DNA from: Comamonadaceae bacterium
Lineage (GTDB): Bacteria > Pseudomonadota > Gammaproteobacteria > Burkholderiales > Burkholderiaceae_C
Assembly: GCA_947494405.1 (NCBI GenBank)
Contig: CANLWQ010000099.1
Span: forward strand, 1 to 7,302
Direction: 5' to 3'
DNA: 7,302 bases
This document shows, in pieces, positions 1 to 7,302 of the stretch. The position numbers and the translations under genes are program-made. Below the pieces are notes generated by a model. It saw only the letters and a program-made list of their open reading frames with translations. It made no database searches and was not told where the DNA came from. Every line of letters starts with the position of its first letter. Position 1 is the stretch's first letter.

Positions 1-1
1 C

Positions 2-196
2 AGCATGCTCAGCACTGATGCCGAGCCCATACAAGCGCTTGTCCAGCACGGTGGCATCAGTTTGTCCACCTTGTGTGCAGCCGTGGCAGTGGCGCATTGC
101 TTAGATATTTCTGCAGACCTGATTCGCGCCGGATTGAAAAGTTTTTCTCAAAAAAGTGCTGCTGCATCCACCACAACCAAGGGGACTAGCCAGTGA
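2..196 (+). CDS. 3' end of an upstream cyanophycin synthetase-like gene (partial)
   Basis: Only the last 64 codons are inside the window; the frame is open from the left edge to the TGA at 194-196. The stretch around HGGISLSTLCAAVAVAH to LIRAGLKSF aligns by eye with the end of the central Mur-ligase domain of the downstream CphA (its segment near residues 690-725, HNGALRFQVANVMAALAAGW to LTHF). After that point this protein has only a short Ser/Ala/Thr-rich tail and stops. It therefore appears to lack the C-terminal Mur-ligase domain that CphA has. Its position directly before cphA, with a 4-base overlap, fits the second synthetase (CphA') known in Burkholderiales, and the shortened end recalls cyanobacterial CphA2, which joins beta-Asp-Arg dipeptides. 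The family call is inferred from a short, diverged segment plus context; the ATP-grasp part is not visible. An internal ATG at position 5 is not a credible start because the frame runs on upstream. Confidence 0.6.
   Translation, partial: SMLSTDAEPIQALVQHGGISLSTLCAAVAVAHCLDISADLIRAGLKSFSQKSAAASTTTKGTSQ
179..184 (+). promoter_or_regulatory. Ribosome binding site of cphA
   Basis: The purine run AAGGGG lies eight bases before the GTG at 193, a good Shine-Dalgarno distance. It sits inside the coding end of the upstream gene. It supports GTG as the cphA start, because no nearby ATG in that frame keeps the conserved N-terminal motif RALRGPNLW. Confidence 0.65.
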
Positions 197-2790
197 TAGA
201 AGTCACACGTACGCGGGCCCTCAGAGGGCCCAATCTGTGGTCTCAACACACTTCAGTTGAGGCCTTGGTTCAATGTGATACCCAGCACAATATCGATTTA
301 CGTATCAGCGTCCCCGATTTTTCAAAGAGACTCAGGCATATCTTCCCGTCGGTCTACAGCATCTACAACAGTTCATCTGAGTCTGCCTATACCTTTGCCC
401 ATGCCCTAGAAGAAGTCACTTTGTCTTTGCAAATTGAAGCGGGTTGTCCGGTCACATTCAGCCGCACCACAGCCACGCCTTCAGAAGGTCTTTATCAAGT
501 GGTGGTGCAGTACACGGTAGAGCAGGTGGGGCGATTGGCGATTGGCTATGCCCAAGAGTTGTTGATGGCCGCTTTGAACAACACCGATTTCCCTCTTGCC
601 AAGATGATTGCCGAGTTGCGAGAGGTGGATGAAGATTTGCGTTTAGGCCCGTCAACTGCATCCATCGTGAACGCAGGTTTGAACAGGCATATTCCTTTTA
701 TTCGTTTGACCGAGGGCAGCTTGGTGCAACTGGGCTGGGGCAGCAAGCAGCGGCGTATTCAAGCTGCTGAAACCGATGCCAGCAGCGCCATCGCTGAATC
801 CATTGCGCAAGACAAAGAGTTGACGAAAAAACTCTTCCGAATGGCTGGGCTGCCCGTGCCTGAAGGTCGCCCTGTGAAAGATGTGGATGATGCGTGGGCT
901 GTGGCGCAAGAAATTGGTTTGCCGGTGGTGGTCAAGCCGCAAGACGGTAACCAAGGCAAAGGTGTGGCTGTCAATGTGAAAACCCGCGCTGAGCTTGAAG
1001 CTGCCTACGCCATCGCCTTGCGTTTTCGTGAGGACATCATGGTCGAGCGCTACTTGCCCGGCAGCGATTACCGCTTGCTGGTTATTGGCGACAAATTGGT
1101 GGCGGCTGCGCGCCGCGAACCCGCGCTGGTGGTGGGCGACGGCGTACACACTGTGCGAGAGCTGGTGGCTATCGTTAATGCCGATCCTTTGCGTGGTGAG
1201 GGGCACTCCTATCCTCTCACACGAATTCGCATCGATGAGGTAGCCATGTCTTGCTTGCAAGAACAAAACCTCGACGACAACAGCGTGCCGCCCAAAGGCA
1301 TGCGCGTCATCATGCGCAACAACGCCAATTTATCTACTGGCGGCTCGGCCACCGACGTCACCGATGATGTGCATCCAGAAGTTGCCGCCAGTGCAGTCTT
1401 GGCCGCCCAAATGGTGGGATTGGACATATGCGGCGTCGATATTGTTTGCGAAACTATTTTGCGACCTTTAGAGGAGCAAAATGGCGGCATCATTGAAGTC
1501 AATGCTGCACCGGGTTTACGCATGCACCTCAGCCCCTCATTTGGCAAGGGACGCGAGGTAGGCAAGGCCGTGATTGCGCAAATGTTCCCTGAGGGAGAAA
1601 ACGGGCGTATTCCTGTCGTGGCGGTTACCGGTACCAATGGCAAAACCACCACCGTGCGATTGATTGCGCATTTGCTTGCCTCCAGCGGTTTGCGCATGGG
1701 CATTGCCAATACCGATGGCGTTTATGCCAATGGCTACCAATTCGATTCCGGTGACTGCGCAGGTCCCCAAAGCGCGCTTCGCGTGCTGATGCACCCCAAT
1801 GTCGATGCTGCTGTGCTTGAAACCGCACGTGGCGGCATATTGCGCGAAGGTTTGGCGTTTGACCGTTGTGAGGTTGCGGTGGTGACCAATATCGGCAGTG
1901 GCGACCATCTGGGTTTGAACTACATCTCCACCGTTGAAGATTTGGCTGTCCTCAAGCGTGTCATTGTGCGTAATGTTGACCCTGCAGGTATGGCGGTTCT
2001 CAATGCCGAAGACCCTTTGGTGGTTGCCATGGCAGCCAAATGCCCCAGCGCCGTCACCTTTTTTGCCTATGACGCCAAAGCCCCTGCCTTGGCCACCCAC
2101 CGCGCCCAAGGCAAGCGTGTACTTTTTGTGGAAGACGGTCACATCATTGCGGCCGAAGGCAATTTCCACATGCGCATGCCTTTGTTGAACATACCTATTA
2201 CTCACAACGGCGCTTTGCGGTTTCAGGTGGCCAATGTGATGGCTGCGCTGGCTGCTGGATGGGCATTGAAGCTGTCTTGGGAAGGCATGTCCCAAGCTTT
2301 AACCCACTTTGTCAGCGATGCCACCAATGTGCCCGGCCGTTTCAATGTGTTTGATTACAAACAAGCCAAAGTCATTGTTGACTTTGGTCACAATGCGGAT
2401 GCGGTTAAAGCCATTGTCGAAGCTGTCCAAATCTTTCCTGCCCGTCGTCGCAGCTTGGTCATTTGTGGCACTGGAGACAGACGAGACGAAGATTTGCGCG
2501 CACTCACCCGTGGTGTGGGTCACGCATTCGATGATGTGATTCTTTTTGAAGATGCTTGTCAGCGCGGCCGCTCTGACGGCGAGGTGATTGCTTTGTTGCG
2601 CGAAGGCTTGCAAGGCGCGACCCGTGTTCAAAACATCGAAGATGTTTATGGTGAATTTAAAGCCATTGACCGCGCCTTGGAAAATTTACAAGCTGGCGAT
2701 GTGTGCCTCATTTTGATAGACCAAATTCAAGAATCCATGGCGCATGTGCAAATGCGCATGAATGAAACATCCACCTCTGTCAAAGCCTAA
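193..2790 (+). CDS. cphA: Cyanophycin synthetase CphA
   Basis: This enzyme builds cyanophycin in the cytoplasm: using ATP, it adds L-aspartate to the polymer backbone and then L-arginine to each aspartate side-chain carboxyl. At 865 aa it matches the usual length of about 870. Residues 1-160 form the N domain, opening with RALRGPNLW. The ATP-grasp domain spans about 200-460, with KPQDGNQGKG at 248-257 and EVNAAPG at 435-441, where E435 and N437 are probable magnesium ligands. The Mur-ligase-like module follows, with the P-loop GTNGKTT at 480-486, PGRF near 724-727, DFGHNADA at 730-737 and CGTGDRRDED at 758-767 in the C-terminal domain. All expected domains are intact. The GTG start overlaps the previous stop (GTGA, 193-196) and has a good Shine-Dalgarno sequence, so translational coupling is likely. 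One oddity: the N domain reads HALEE at 70-74, where I recall HxxEH in primer-making cyanobacterial enzymes. The family call is very secure. Confidence 0.96.
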   Translation: MIEVTRTRALRGPNLWSQHTSVEALVQCDTQHNIDLRISVPDFSKRLRHIFPSVYSIYNSSSESAYTFAHALEEVTLSLQIEAGCPVTFSRTTATPSEGLYQVVVQYTVEQVGRLAIGYAQELLMAALNNTDFPLAKMIAELREVDEDLRLGPSTASIVNAGLNRHIPFIRLTEGSLVQLGWGSKQRRIQAAETDASSAIAESIAQDKELTKKLFRMAGLPVPEGRPVKDVDDAWAVAQEIGLPVVVKPQDGNQGKGVAVNVKTRAELEAAYAIALRFREDIMVERYLPGSDYRLLVIGDKLVAAARREPALVVGDGVHTVRELVAIVNADPLRGEGHSYPLTRIRIDEVAMSCLQEQNLDDNSVPPKGMRVIMRNNANLSTGGSATDVTDDVHPEVAASAVLAAQMVGLDICGVDIVCETILRPLEEQNGGIIEVNAAPGLRMHLSPSFGKGREVGKAVIAQMFPEGENGRIPVVAVTGTNGKTTTVRLIAHLLASSGLRMGIANTDGVYANGYQFDSGDCAGPQSALRVLMHPNVDAAVLETARGGILREGLAFDRCEVAVVTNIGSGDHLGLNYISTVEDLAVLKRVIVRNVDPAGMAVLNAEDPLVVAMAAKCPSAVTFFAYDAKAPALATHRAQGKRVLFVEDGHIIAAEGNFHMRMPLLNIPITHNGALRFQVANVMAALAAGWALKLSWEGMSQALTHFVSDATNVPGRFNVFDYKQAKVIVDFGHNADAVKAIVEAVQIFPARRRSLVICGTGDRRDEDLRALTRGVGHAFDDVILFEDACQRGRSDGEVIALLREGLQGATRVQNIEDVYGEFKAIDRALENLQAGDVCLILIDQIQESMAHVQMRMNETSTSVKA

Positions 2791-2797
2791 ACTTTTC

Positions 2798-3208
2798 ATG
2801 CCGGCCCATCAACCTTTAAGCTTGAAACATATGGTTTTGGGTATGGGCTTGGCCTTGTGCGCCGTTTGCAGCGCAGCAACCCTGGACTCGCGCCTTCAAT
2901 GCAAGCTTTTTGCGGGTGGGGAAGACCACCAGTTTGTTTTTGTACCCACATCTCAGCCTTACAAGGCCAAGCCTGTTGATCTTGAGCGCTTTCGTTTCAA
3001 AGCGATTGTGGCTGCCAATGCAGAGCACATTGAAAACATCAAAATAACCGTTTCCTATCGCACCGAAAAGCAAGCCCTGATTCTTCAGCAAGCCACCTAT
3101 TTGCCGCCGTTTGTTTCGCACCAGAGTTTGACCGGCAGACAGCAGCTGTACTCCCCCAATTTGGGCCGAGAACTCATTTATGAATGCACCATGTTGACGG
3201 CGCCATGA
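2798..3208 (+). CDS. Small predicted secreted protein of unknown function
   Basis: I do not recognise this family. The chosen start gives 136 aa: a short n-region with K10, a hydrophobic stretch at about 12-23 (MVLGMGLALCAV), and a likely signal peptidase I site near SAA at 25-27. The mature part of about 110 residues has two cysteines, C35 near its start and C130 near its end, which could form a disulfide after export. It is rich in alternating hydrophobic residues suggestive of beta strands. No lipobox is convincing, as LALC has leucine before the cysteine. The start is uncertain: an in-frame ATG at 2762, inside cphA, would add 12 residues, and one at 2831 would remove the basic n-region; none has a clear Shine-Dalgarno sequence. 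I prefer 2798 because it lies eight bases after the cphA stop and gives a normal signal peptide. Its stop overlaps the next gene's start, so it is probably made together with CphA and the CapA-family protein. Confidence 0.75.
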   Translation: MPAHQPLSLKHMVLGMGLALCAVCSAATLDSRLQCKLFAGGEDHQFVFVPTSQPYKAKPVDLERFRFKAIVAANAEHIENIKITVSYRTEKQALILQQATYLPPFVSHQSLTGRQQLYSPNLGRELIYECTMLTAP

Positions 3209-4188
3209 TCAATCAATTAAGAACATTCTTTTGCTTGGTGTTGATAGGCATTGCAGCTTGTGTTGGCGATGTGCTGGCTCAGGATGATGATGTGTCTGTG
3301 GTGTTTGTGGGCGATTTGATGCTGGCCGATTTACCCGGTCAGCGCATCAAGCAGGGACACAATCCATTCAAGCCGTTTGCATCTGTTTTGAATAAGAGCG
3401 ATATACGCATAGGCAACTTGGAATGTGTGATTTCCAACATTGGCACAGCCGAGGACAAACCTTTTACTTTCAGGGCCCATCCTCGCGTGCTGAAGTTATT
3501 GAAGAAACATTTTGATGCAGTCTCTTTGGCCAACAACCACACCGGCGATTTCGGTCATGCTGCCTTTGACCAAATGCTTGGTTTTTTGACCCAAGCCAAG
3601 ATGCCTTTTTTTGGAGGTGGGCGAGATTTGCATCAGGCACATCAGCCCTTGCTTTTTCAGCGCAAGGGAATCACCATTGCCGTGCTGGGCTATAACGAAT
3701 TTTTCCCCCGCAGTTTCGAGGCCGATGTCGATCGTCCCGGCTCGGCTTGGAGCGATGACGAGCAAGTGGTCGCCGATATCAAAGCTGCCCGTGAAGTTCA
3801 CCACGCCGATGTGGTGATTCCTTTCATGCACTGGGGTGTTGAAGATGAGCCTTTAGCCACCACGCGTCAGCAAAGCTTGGCCAAGCGCATGATCGATGCA
3901 GGCGCGGACGCGGTGGTGGGCTCTCATCCGCATGTGACCCAAAACATTGAGTTGTACAAAGGCCGCCCAATTGTTTACAGCTTGGGCAACTTTGTGTTTG
4001 ATGGCTACAGCAGTGTGGAAAACACCACTGGCTGGGCTTTGCAGTTAGACGTCAACCGCACAGGCGTTAGACAAGCGCGTATCCATGTGGCGCGCATTGA
4101 TCGCTACGGTACACCGCACCCTTCACGCAAAGACGCTGGCCAGTGCTGGCAGCACGGCGAATCCAGCTTTGCAGACTGCCGTCCTTAG
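3205..4188 (+). CDS. CapA family protein (PGA_cap, metallophosphatase-like), predicted exported
   Basis: This 327-aa protein has an N-terminal signal sequence (basic R6, hydrophobic 8-20, probable cleavage after VLA at 23-25). A CapA-type fold with all its signature motifs follows: VGDLML at 35-40, NLE at 71-73, NNHTGDFG at 110-117, HWG at 209-211, GSHPH at 239-243 and SLGNF at 259-263. The Asp, Asn and His residues in these motifs match the metal site of the calcineurin-like phosphoesterase superfamily. CapA/PgsA proteins take part in poly-gamma-glutamate synthesis or export in Bacillus, but most homologues have no proven substrate, and no pgsB or pgsC is seen here. I chose ATG 3205 because it forms a 4-base ATGA overlap with the preceding stop and puts the signal peptide at the N-terminus; an ATG at 3184 would add seven residues. 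Two cysteines lie in the last 15 residues. The family is clear; the role in a cyanophycin operon is inference. Confidence 0.9.
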   Translation: MINQLRTFFCLVLIGIAACVGDVLAQDDDVSVVFVGDLMLADLPGQRIKQGHNPFKPFASVLNKSDIRIGNLECVISNIGTAEDKPFTFRAHPRVLKLLKKHFDAVSLANNHTGDFGHAAFDQMLGFLTQAKMPFFGGGRDLHQAHQPLLFQRKGITIAVLGYNEFFPRSFEADVDRPGSAWSDDEQVVADIKAAREVHHADVVIPFMHWGVEDEPLATTRQQSLAKRMIDAGADAVVGSHPHVTQNIELYKGRPIVYSLGNFVFDGYSSVENTTGWALQLDVNRTGVRQARIHVARIDRYGTPHPSRKDAGQCWQHGESSFADCRP

Positions 4189-5321
4189 CTGAATAAATTC
4201 TTCAGCTTGTCGGCCCAACCGGCTTCGGAAGGCTTGTGTTTAGCGCCGCCTTTTTTCAGTGACTCATCCAACTCTTTAAGCAATTTGCGTTGAGGCTCAG
4301 AGAGCTTCACCGGTGTCTCTACGGTGATGTGGCAGTACAAGTCGCCAGGAAAACTGGAACGCACACCTTTGATGCCTCTGCCGCGCAGGCGAAATTGTTT
4401 GCCGGTTTGCGTGCCTTCGGGTAAATCGATGGCCGCTTCGCCCGTGAGTGTGGGGACAGCGATTTCACCACCCAAGGCTGCGGTGGTGAAACTGATGGGC
4501 ACGGCGCAATGCAAGTCGTCGCCGTCGCGTTGAAACACATCGTGTTTTTGCAAACGAATTTCGATGAACAAATCGCCGTTGGGTCCACCGTTGGTGCCGG
4601 GTTCGCCGTTGCCGCTGCTGCGAATGCGCATGCCGTCGTCAATGCCTGCGGGGATTTTGATTTCAAGTGTTTTTTGTTTTTTGACTTTGCCTTGACCGTG
4701 GCAAGGTGTGCAGGGGTCGGTAATGGTTTTACCGCTGCCGCGGCAATGCGGGCAGGTTTGTTGCACGCTGAAAAAACCTTGGCGCATTTGCACCACACCT
4801 TGGCCTTGGCAGGTCGCGCAGGTTTTGACCGAGGTGCCGGGCTTGGCACCCGTGCCTTCACATGTGCTGCATTCTTCAAAACTGGGGATGCGAATTTGGG
4901 ACTCTTTGCCCACTGCCGCTTCTTCCAGTGTGATGTCCATGGCGTAGCTGAGGTCGTTGCCTCGGAAGACTTGCTTGCCGCCCGCGCCTTGCTGGCGACG
5001 GGTTTGACCAAAAATGTCTCCAAAGATGTCGCCAAACGACTCGCCAAAACCACCAAAGCCGGCCGCGCCGCCTGGACCGCCACGCATATTGGGGTCTACA
5101 CCTGCATGGCCAAACTGGTCGTAAGCCGCACGCTTTTCAGCGTCTGAAAGCATTTCATAGGCTTCTTTAGCCTCTTTGAATTTCACCTCTGCGGTGGCGT
5201 CACCTTGGTTGCGGTCAGGGTGGAATTTCATCGCCAATTTACGGTAAGACTTTTTAATCTCTTCGTCGCTGGCGTTTTTGGGTACACCCAATATTTCGTA
5301 GAAGTCGCGTTTGGTAGCCAT
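4185..5321 (-). CDS. dnaJ: Chaperone protein DnaJ (type I J-protein, Hsp40)
   Basis: DnaJ binds unfolded polypeptides in the cytoplasm, passes them to DnaK and stimulates DnaK's ATPase. The 378-aa protein is complete. The J domain occupies about 1-70, with the essential HPD at 34-36. A glycine/phenylalanine-rich region runs from about 71 to 115, including the repeated GDIF. Four CxxCxGxG zinc-binding repeats start at C151, C168, C190 and C204, enough for two zinc ions. C-terminal substrate-binding and dimerisation domains fill about 215-345. The start at 5321 gives the conserved [13 protein letters not shown]; a TTG at 5351 would add ten unconserved residues and lies at the foot of the upstream hairpin, so I reject it. 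No strong Shine-Dalgarno sequence precedes the ATG. The gene follows dnaK after 79 bases, the usual order, and is probably expressed with it. Its TAA overlaps the convergent capA-family stop. Confidence 0.98.
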   Translation of the reverse strand: MATKRDFYEILGVPKNASDEEIKKSYRKLAMKFHPDRNQGDATAEVKFKEAKEAYEMLSDAEKRAAYDQFGHAGVDPNMRGGPGGAAGFGGFGESFGDIFGDIFGQTRRQQGAGGKQVFRGNDLSYAMDITLEEAAVGKESQIRIPSFEECSTCEGTGAKPGTSVKTCATCQGQGVVQMRQGFFSVQQTCPHCRGSGKTITDPCTPCHGQGKVKKQKTLEIKIPAGIDDGMRIRSSGNGEPGTNGGPNGDLFIEIRLQKHDVFQRDGDDLHCAVPISFTTAALGGEIAVPTLTGEAAIDLPEGTQTGKQFRLRGRGIKGVRSSFPGDLYCHITVETPVKLSEPQRKLLKELDESLKKGGAKHKPSEAGWADKLKNLFS

Positions 5322-5351
5322 GTTTGTATTTGAGGGTGTTGAATGTACCAA

Positions 5352-5383
5352 CGCCGCGCAGCCTCTTCAGGCTATGCGCGGCG
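5352..5383 (-). other. GC-rich hairpin between dnaK and dnaJ
   Basis: The nine bases at 5352-5360 (CGCCGCGCA) are exactly complementary to those at 5375-5383 (TGCGCGGCG). GCC at 5361-5363 and GGC at 5370-5372 extend the stem, with a two-base TA bulge and a six-base loop. In the dnaK-dnaJ transcript this gives a very stable stem-loop ending about 30 bases before the dnaJ ATG. It is followed by UUGGUACAUUC, not a uridine run, so it is a poor intrinsic terminator. It may stabilise the dnaK 3' end, cause partial read-through or influence dnaJ translation. The structure is seen directly; the role is inferred. Confidence 0.7.
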
Positions 5384-5400
5384 CAGCGGGTGGAGAAGGA

Positions 5401-7302
5401 TCAGCCTTTTTTCACTTCCTTGACTTCAGCATCGACCACATTATCGTCGTCGGGTTTTTGGTTTCCGTCGGATGCTGCACCGCTGGCTGCCGCTGCTTGT
5501 TGCGCTTGCATATCGGCATACACCATCTCGCCTAATTTTTGCGCAACCGTCATCAGTGCCTCGGTCTTGGCCAAGATGTGGTCTTTGTCCTCGCCCTTCA
5601 AAGCCTCTTCGACTTCTTTCACAGCGGCTTCGATTTTTTCTTTGTCGCCAGCTTCAACTTTGTCGGCGTGATCAACCAAGCTCTTCTTAACGCTGTGCAC
5701 CGAGGCATCGGCGTTGTTACGCGCTTGGATCATTTCCAGTTTTTTCTTGTCTTCGGAGGCGTTGAGTTCGGCGTCTTTGACCATTTGCTGAATCTCAGCT
5801 TCACTCAAACCTGAGTTGGCTTTGATGGTGATTTTGTTTTCTTTACCCGTGGCTTTGTCCTTGGCACCCACATGCAAAATGCCGTTGGCGTCAATGTCAA
5901 AAGACACTTCAATTTGCGGCGTGCCGCGAGCTGCAGGCGGGATGCCCTCAAGGTTGAATTCGCCAAGTGATTTGTTGCCAGAGGCCATTTCGCGTTCGCC
6001 CTGAAACACCTTGATGGTCACCGCGGGCTGGTTGTCGTCAGCGGTGGAGAAGGTCTGCGCGAACTTGGTGGGAATGGTGGTGTTTTTCGCGATCATCTTG
6101 GTCATCACGCCGCCCAAGGTTTCTATACCCAAAGACAAGGGTGTGACGTCTAACAACAGCACGTCTTTGCGGTCGCCAGACAGCACTTGACCTTGAATGG
6201 CTGCACCCACGGCCACAGCCTCGTCTGGGTTGACGTCGCGGCGCGGTTCTTGGCCAAAGAATTCTTTGACCTTTTCTTGCACCTTGGGCATGCGGGTCAT
6301 ACCGCCAACCAAGATCACATCGTCGATATCACCCACCGACACGCCCGCGTCTTTAATGGCGGTACGGCAAGGCGCAATGGTGCGCTCAATCAATTCATCG
6401 ACCAAGCTCTCTAGCTTGGCGCGGTTGAGTTTGATGTTCAGGTGTTTCGGGCCTGAAGCGTCAGCCGTGACATACGGCAAATTGATGTCGGTGCCGGTGG
6501 CGGAAGAGAGCTCGATCTTGGCTTTTTCAGCGGCTTCTTTGAGGCGCTGCAATGCCAATACGTCTTTGGATAAATCGACACCAGAGTCTTTCTTGAACTC
6601 GGCGATGATGAAGTCGATGATGCGTTGGTCGAAATCTTCGCCGCCCAAGAAGGTGTCGCCATTGGTGGACAGCACTTCAAACTGCTTTTCGCCATCGACG
6701 TCGGCGATCTCAATGATGGACACGTCAAACGTGCCGCCGCCCAAGTCGTAGACGGCAATTTTGCGGTCGCCTTTTTCGGTTTTGTCCAAACCGAAAGCCA
6801 AAGCCGCTGCGGTAGGTTCGTTGATGATGCGCTTGACATCCAAGCCGGCAATACGGCCAGCGTCCTTGGTGGCTTGGCGTTGGCTGTCGTTGAAATAAGC
6901 CGGCACAGTGATAACTGCCTCGGTGACTTCTTCGCCCAGATAGTCCTCGGCGGTCTTCTTCATTTTGCGAAGAACTTCAGCGCTGATTTGCGGAGGGGCC
7001 ATTTTTTGCCCACGCACTTCCACCCATGCGTCGCCGTTGTCTGCCTTGGCAATGGTGTAGGGCATTAAATTGATGTCTTTTTGCACTTCTTTTTCATCAA
7101 ACTTGCGGCCAATCAGGCGCTTGACGGCATACAGCGTGTTGCGCGGATTGGTGACGGCTTGGCGCTTGGCGGAAGCGCCAACCAAAATTTCGCCGTCCTC
7201 TTGGTACGCAATGATGGATGGTGTGGTGCGAGCACCTTCGGCGTTTTCAATCACCTTGGTGGTGTTGCCTTCCATGATGGCCACGCATGAGTTGGTGGTG
7301 CC
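5401..7302 (-). CDS. dnaK: Chaperone protein DnaK (Hsp70), 5' end outside the window
   Basis: DnaK is the ATP-driven cytoplasmic Hsp70 that holds and refolds proteins with DnaJ and GrpE. The window shows 633 residues, starting at [12 protein letters not shown], the first phosphate loop. By comparison with the family about nine residues (like MGKIIGIDL) lie beyond the right edge, giving roughly 642 aa. The nucleotide-binding domain shows DLGGGTFDV (encoded at 6721-6747), carrying the conserved regulatory threonine, and VGGMTRMPK (about 6286-6312). The interdomain linker [14 protein letters not shown] lies near 6120-6160. The peptide-binding domain, helical lid and a low-complexity Ala/Gln/Asp tail ending AEVKEVKKG follow. 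A GTG near 7284 is internal, not a start, because the upstream codons match conserved DnaK sequence. The promoter, probably heat-shock type, would lie outside the window. No defect is seen. Confidence 0.99.
   Translation of the reverse strand, partial: GTTNSCVAIMEGNTTKVIENAEGARTTPSIIAYQEDGEILVGASAKRQAVTNPRNTLYAVKRLIGRKFDEKEVQKDINLMPYTIAKADNGDAWVEVRGQKMAPPQISAEVLRKMKKTAEDYLGEEVTEAVITVPAYFNDSQRQATKDAGRIAGLDVKRIINEPTAAALAFGLDKTEKGDRKIAVYDLGGGTFDVSIIEIADVDGEKQFEVLSTNGDTFLGGEDFDQRIIDFIIAEFKKDSGVDLSKDVLALQRLKEAAEKAKIELSSATGTDINLPYVTADASGPKHLNIKLNRAKLESLVDELIERTIAPCRTAIKDAGVSVGDIDDVILVGGMTRMPKVQEKVKEFFGQEPRRDVNPDEAVAVGAAIQGQVLSGDRKDVLLLDVTPLSLGIETLGGVMTKMIAKNTTIPTKFAQTFSTADDNQPAVTIKVFQGEREMASGNKSLGEFNLEGIPPAARGTPQIEVSFDIDANGILHVGAKDKATGKENKITIKANSGLSEAEIQQMVKDAELNASEDKKKLEMIQARNNADASVHSVKKSLVDHADKVEAGDKEKIEAAVKEVEEALKGEDKDHILAKTEALMTVAQKLGEMVYADMQAQQAAAASGAASDGNQKPDDDNVVDAEVKEVKKG

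Noticed and set aside
652..1266. 204-codon open frame on the minus strand inside cphA
   Set aside because: It lies wholly antisense to the conserved CphA ATP-grasp region, shows no recognisable motif and has His/Gln-rich composition typical of a shadow frame.
1537..2295. 252-codon open frame on the minus strand inside cphA
   Set aside because: It is antisense to the conserved Mur-ligase region of CphA; the composition is unnatural and no family is recognised.
4120..4184. Short repeats (GCTGGC twice) and weak pairing near the capA-family 3' end as a possible terminator
   Set aside because: The pairing is short with a large loop, is inside coding sequence and has no T-run on either strand.
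4319..5083. 254-codon minus-strand frame overlapping dnaJ in another phase
   Set aside because: Its Ala/Lys/Pro-rich sequence is what dnaJ codons give in a shifted frame; DnaJ itself is unmistakable.
4509..5147. 212-codon plus-strand frame opposite dnaJ
   Set aside because: It is antisense to the zinc-finger and G/F region of dnaJ; the Ala/Gly/Phe-rich translation mirrors dnaJ codons and has no independent support.
5319..5351. TTG at 5349-5351 as an extended dnaJ start
   Set aside because: It would add ten residues not seen in DnaJ proteins and begins at the base of the hairpin; ATG at 5319-5321 gives the conserved N-terminus.
5352..5383. Hairpin as a classic intrinsic terminator
   Set aside because: The stem is strong, but neither strand has the uridine run needed after it, and dnaJ lies just downstream.

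Overview
The window looks like chromosomal DNA from a betaproteobacterium of order Burkholderiales, probably Comamonadaceae. This rests on the DnaK and DnaJ proteins, which read like close Comamonadaceae homologues from memory, and on the partial gene followed by a full cyanophycin synthetase gene, an arrangement I associate with Burkholderiales. No search was run, so the genus is open. The DNA is almost fully coding: the only real intergenic gap is 79 bases (5322-5400). I saw no tRNA, rRNA, CRISPR array, insertion sequence or phage gene.

Left half, plus strand (1-4188): a compact, apparently co-transcribed run of four genes. It opens with the last 64 codons of a protein that looks like a cyanophycin synthetase paralogue lacking the final Mur-ligase domain. 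A 4-base GTGA overlap leads into a complete cyanophycin synthetase, CphA (865 aa). This has an N-terminal domain, an ATP-grasp domain that adds aspartate, and a Mur-ligase-like module that adds arginine. Eight bases later comes a small predicted secreted protein with two cysteines, not recognised. A 4-base ATGA overlap then leads into a predicted exported CapA-family (PGA_cap, metallophosphatase-like) protein. The first two genes would make the cytoplasmic nitrogen reserve polymer cyanophycin (multi-L-arginyl-poly-L-aspartate). The last two carry export signals and so should act outside the cytoplasm. Why they are coupled to cphA is the most open question here.

Right half, minus strand (7302-4185): the chaperone pair dnaK then dnaJ. 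DnaK enters from the right edge with about nine N-terminal residues outside the window. It is separated from dnaJ by 79 bases holding a strong GC-rich hairpin. DnaJ is a complete type I J-protein with J domain, G/F region, four zinc-binding repeats and C-terminal substrate domains. DnaJ delivers unfolded substrates to DnaK and stimulates its ATPase. GrpE is not in view.

The two transcription units converge at 4185-4188, where the capA-family and dnaJ stop codons overlap by four bases with no visible terminator. Most of the window is well-known biology. The points worth a second look are the apparently Mur-truncated upstream paralogue, an altered HxxE-type site in the CphA N-domain, the two coupled exported genes, and the convergent overlap with a heat-shock operon.
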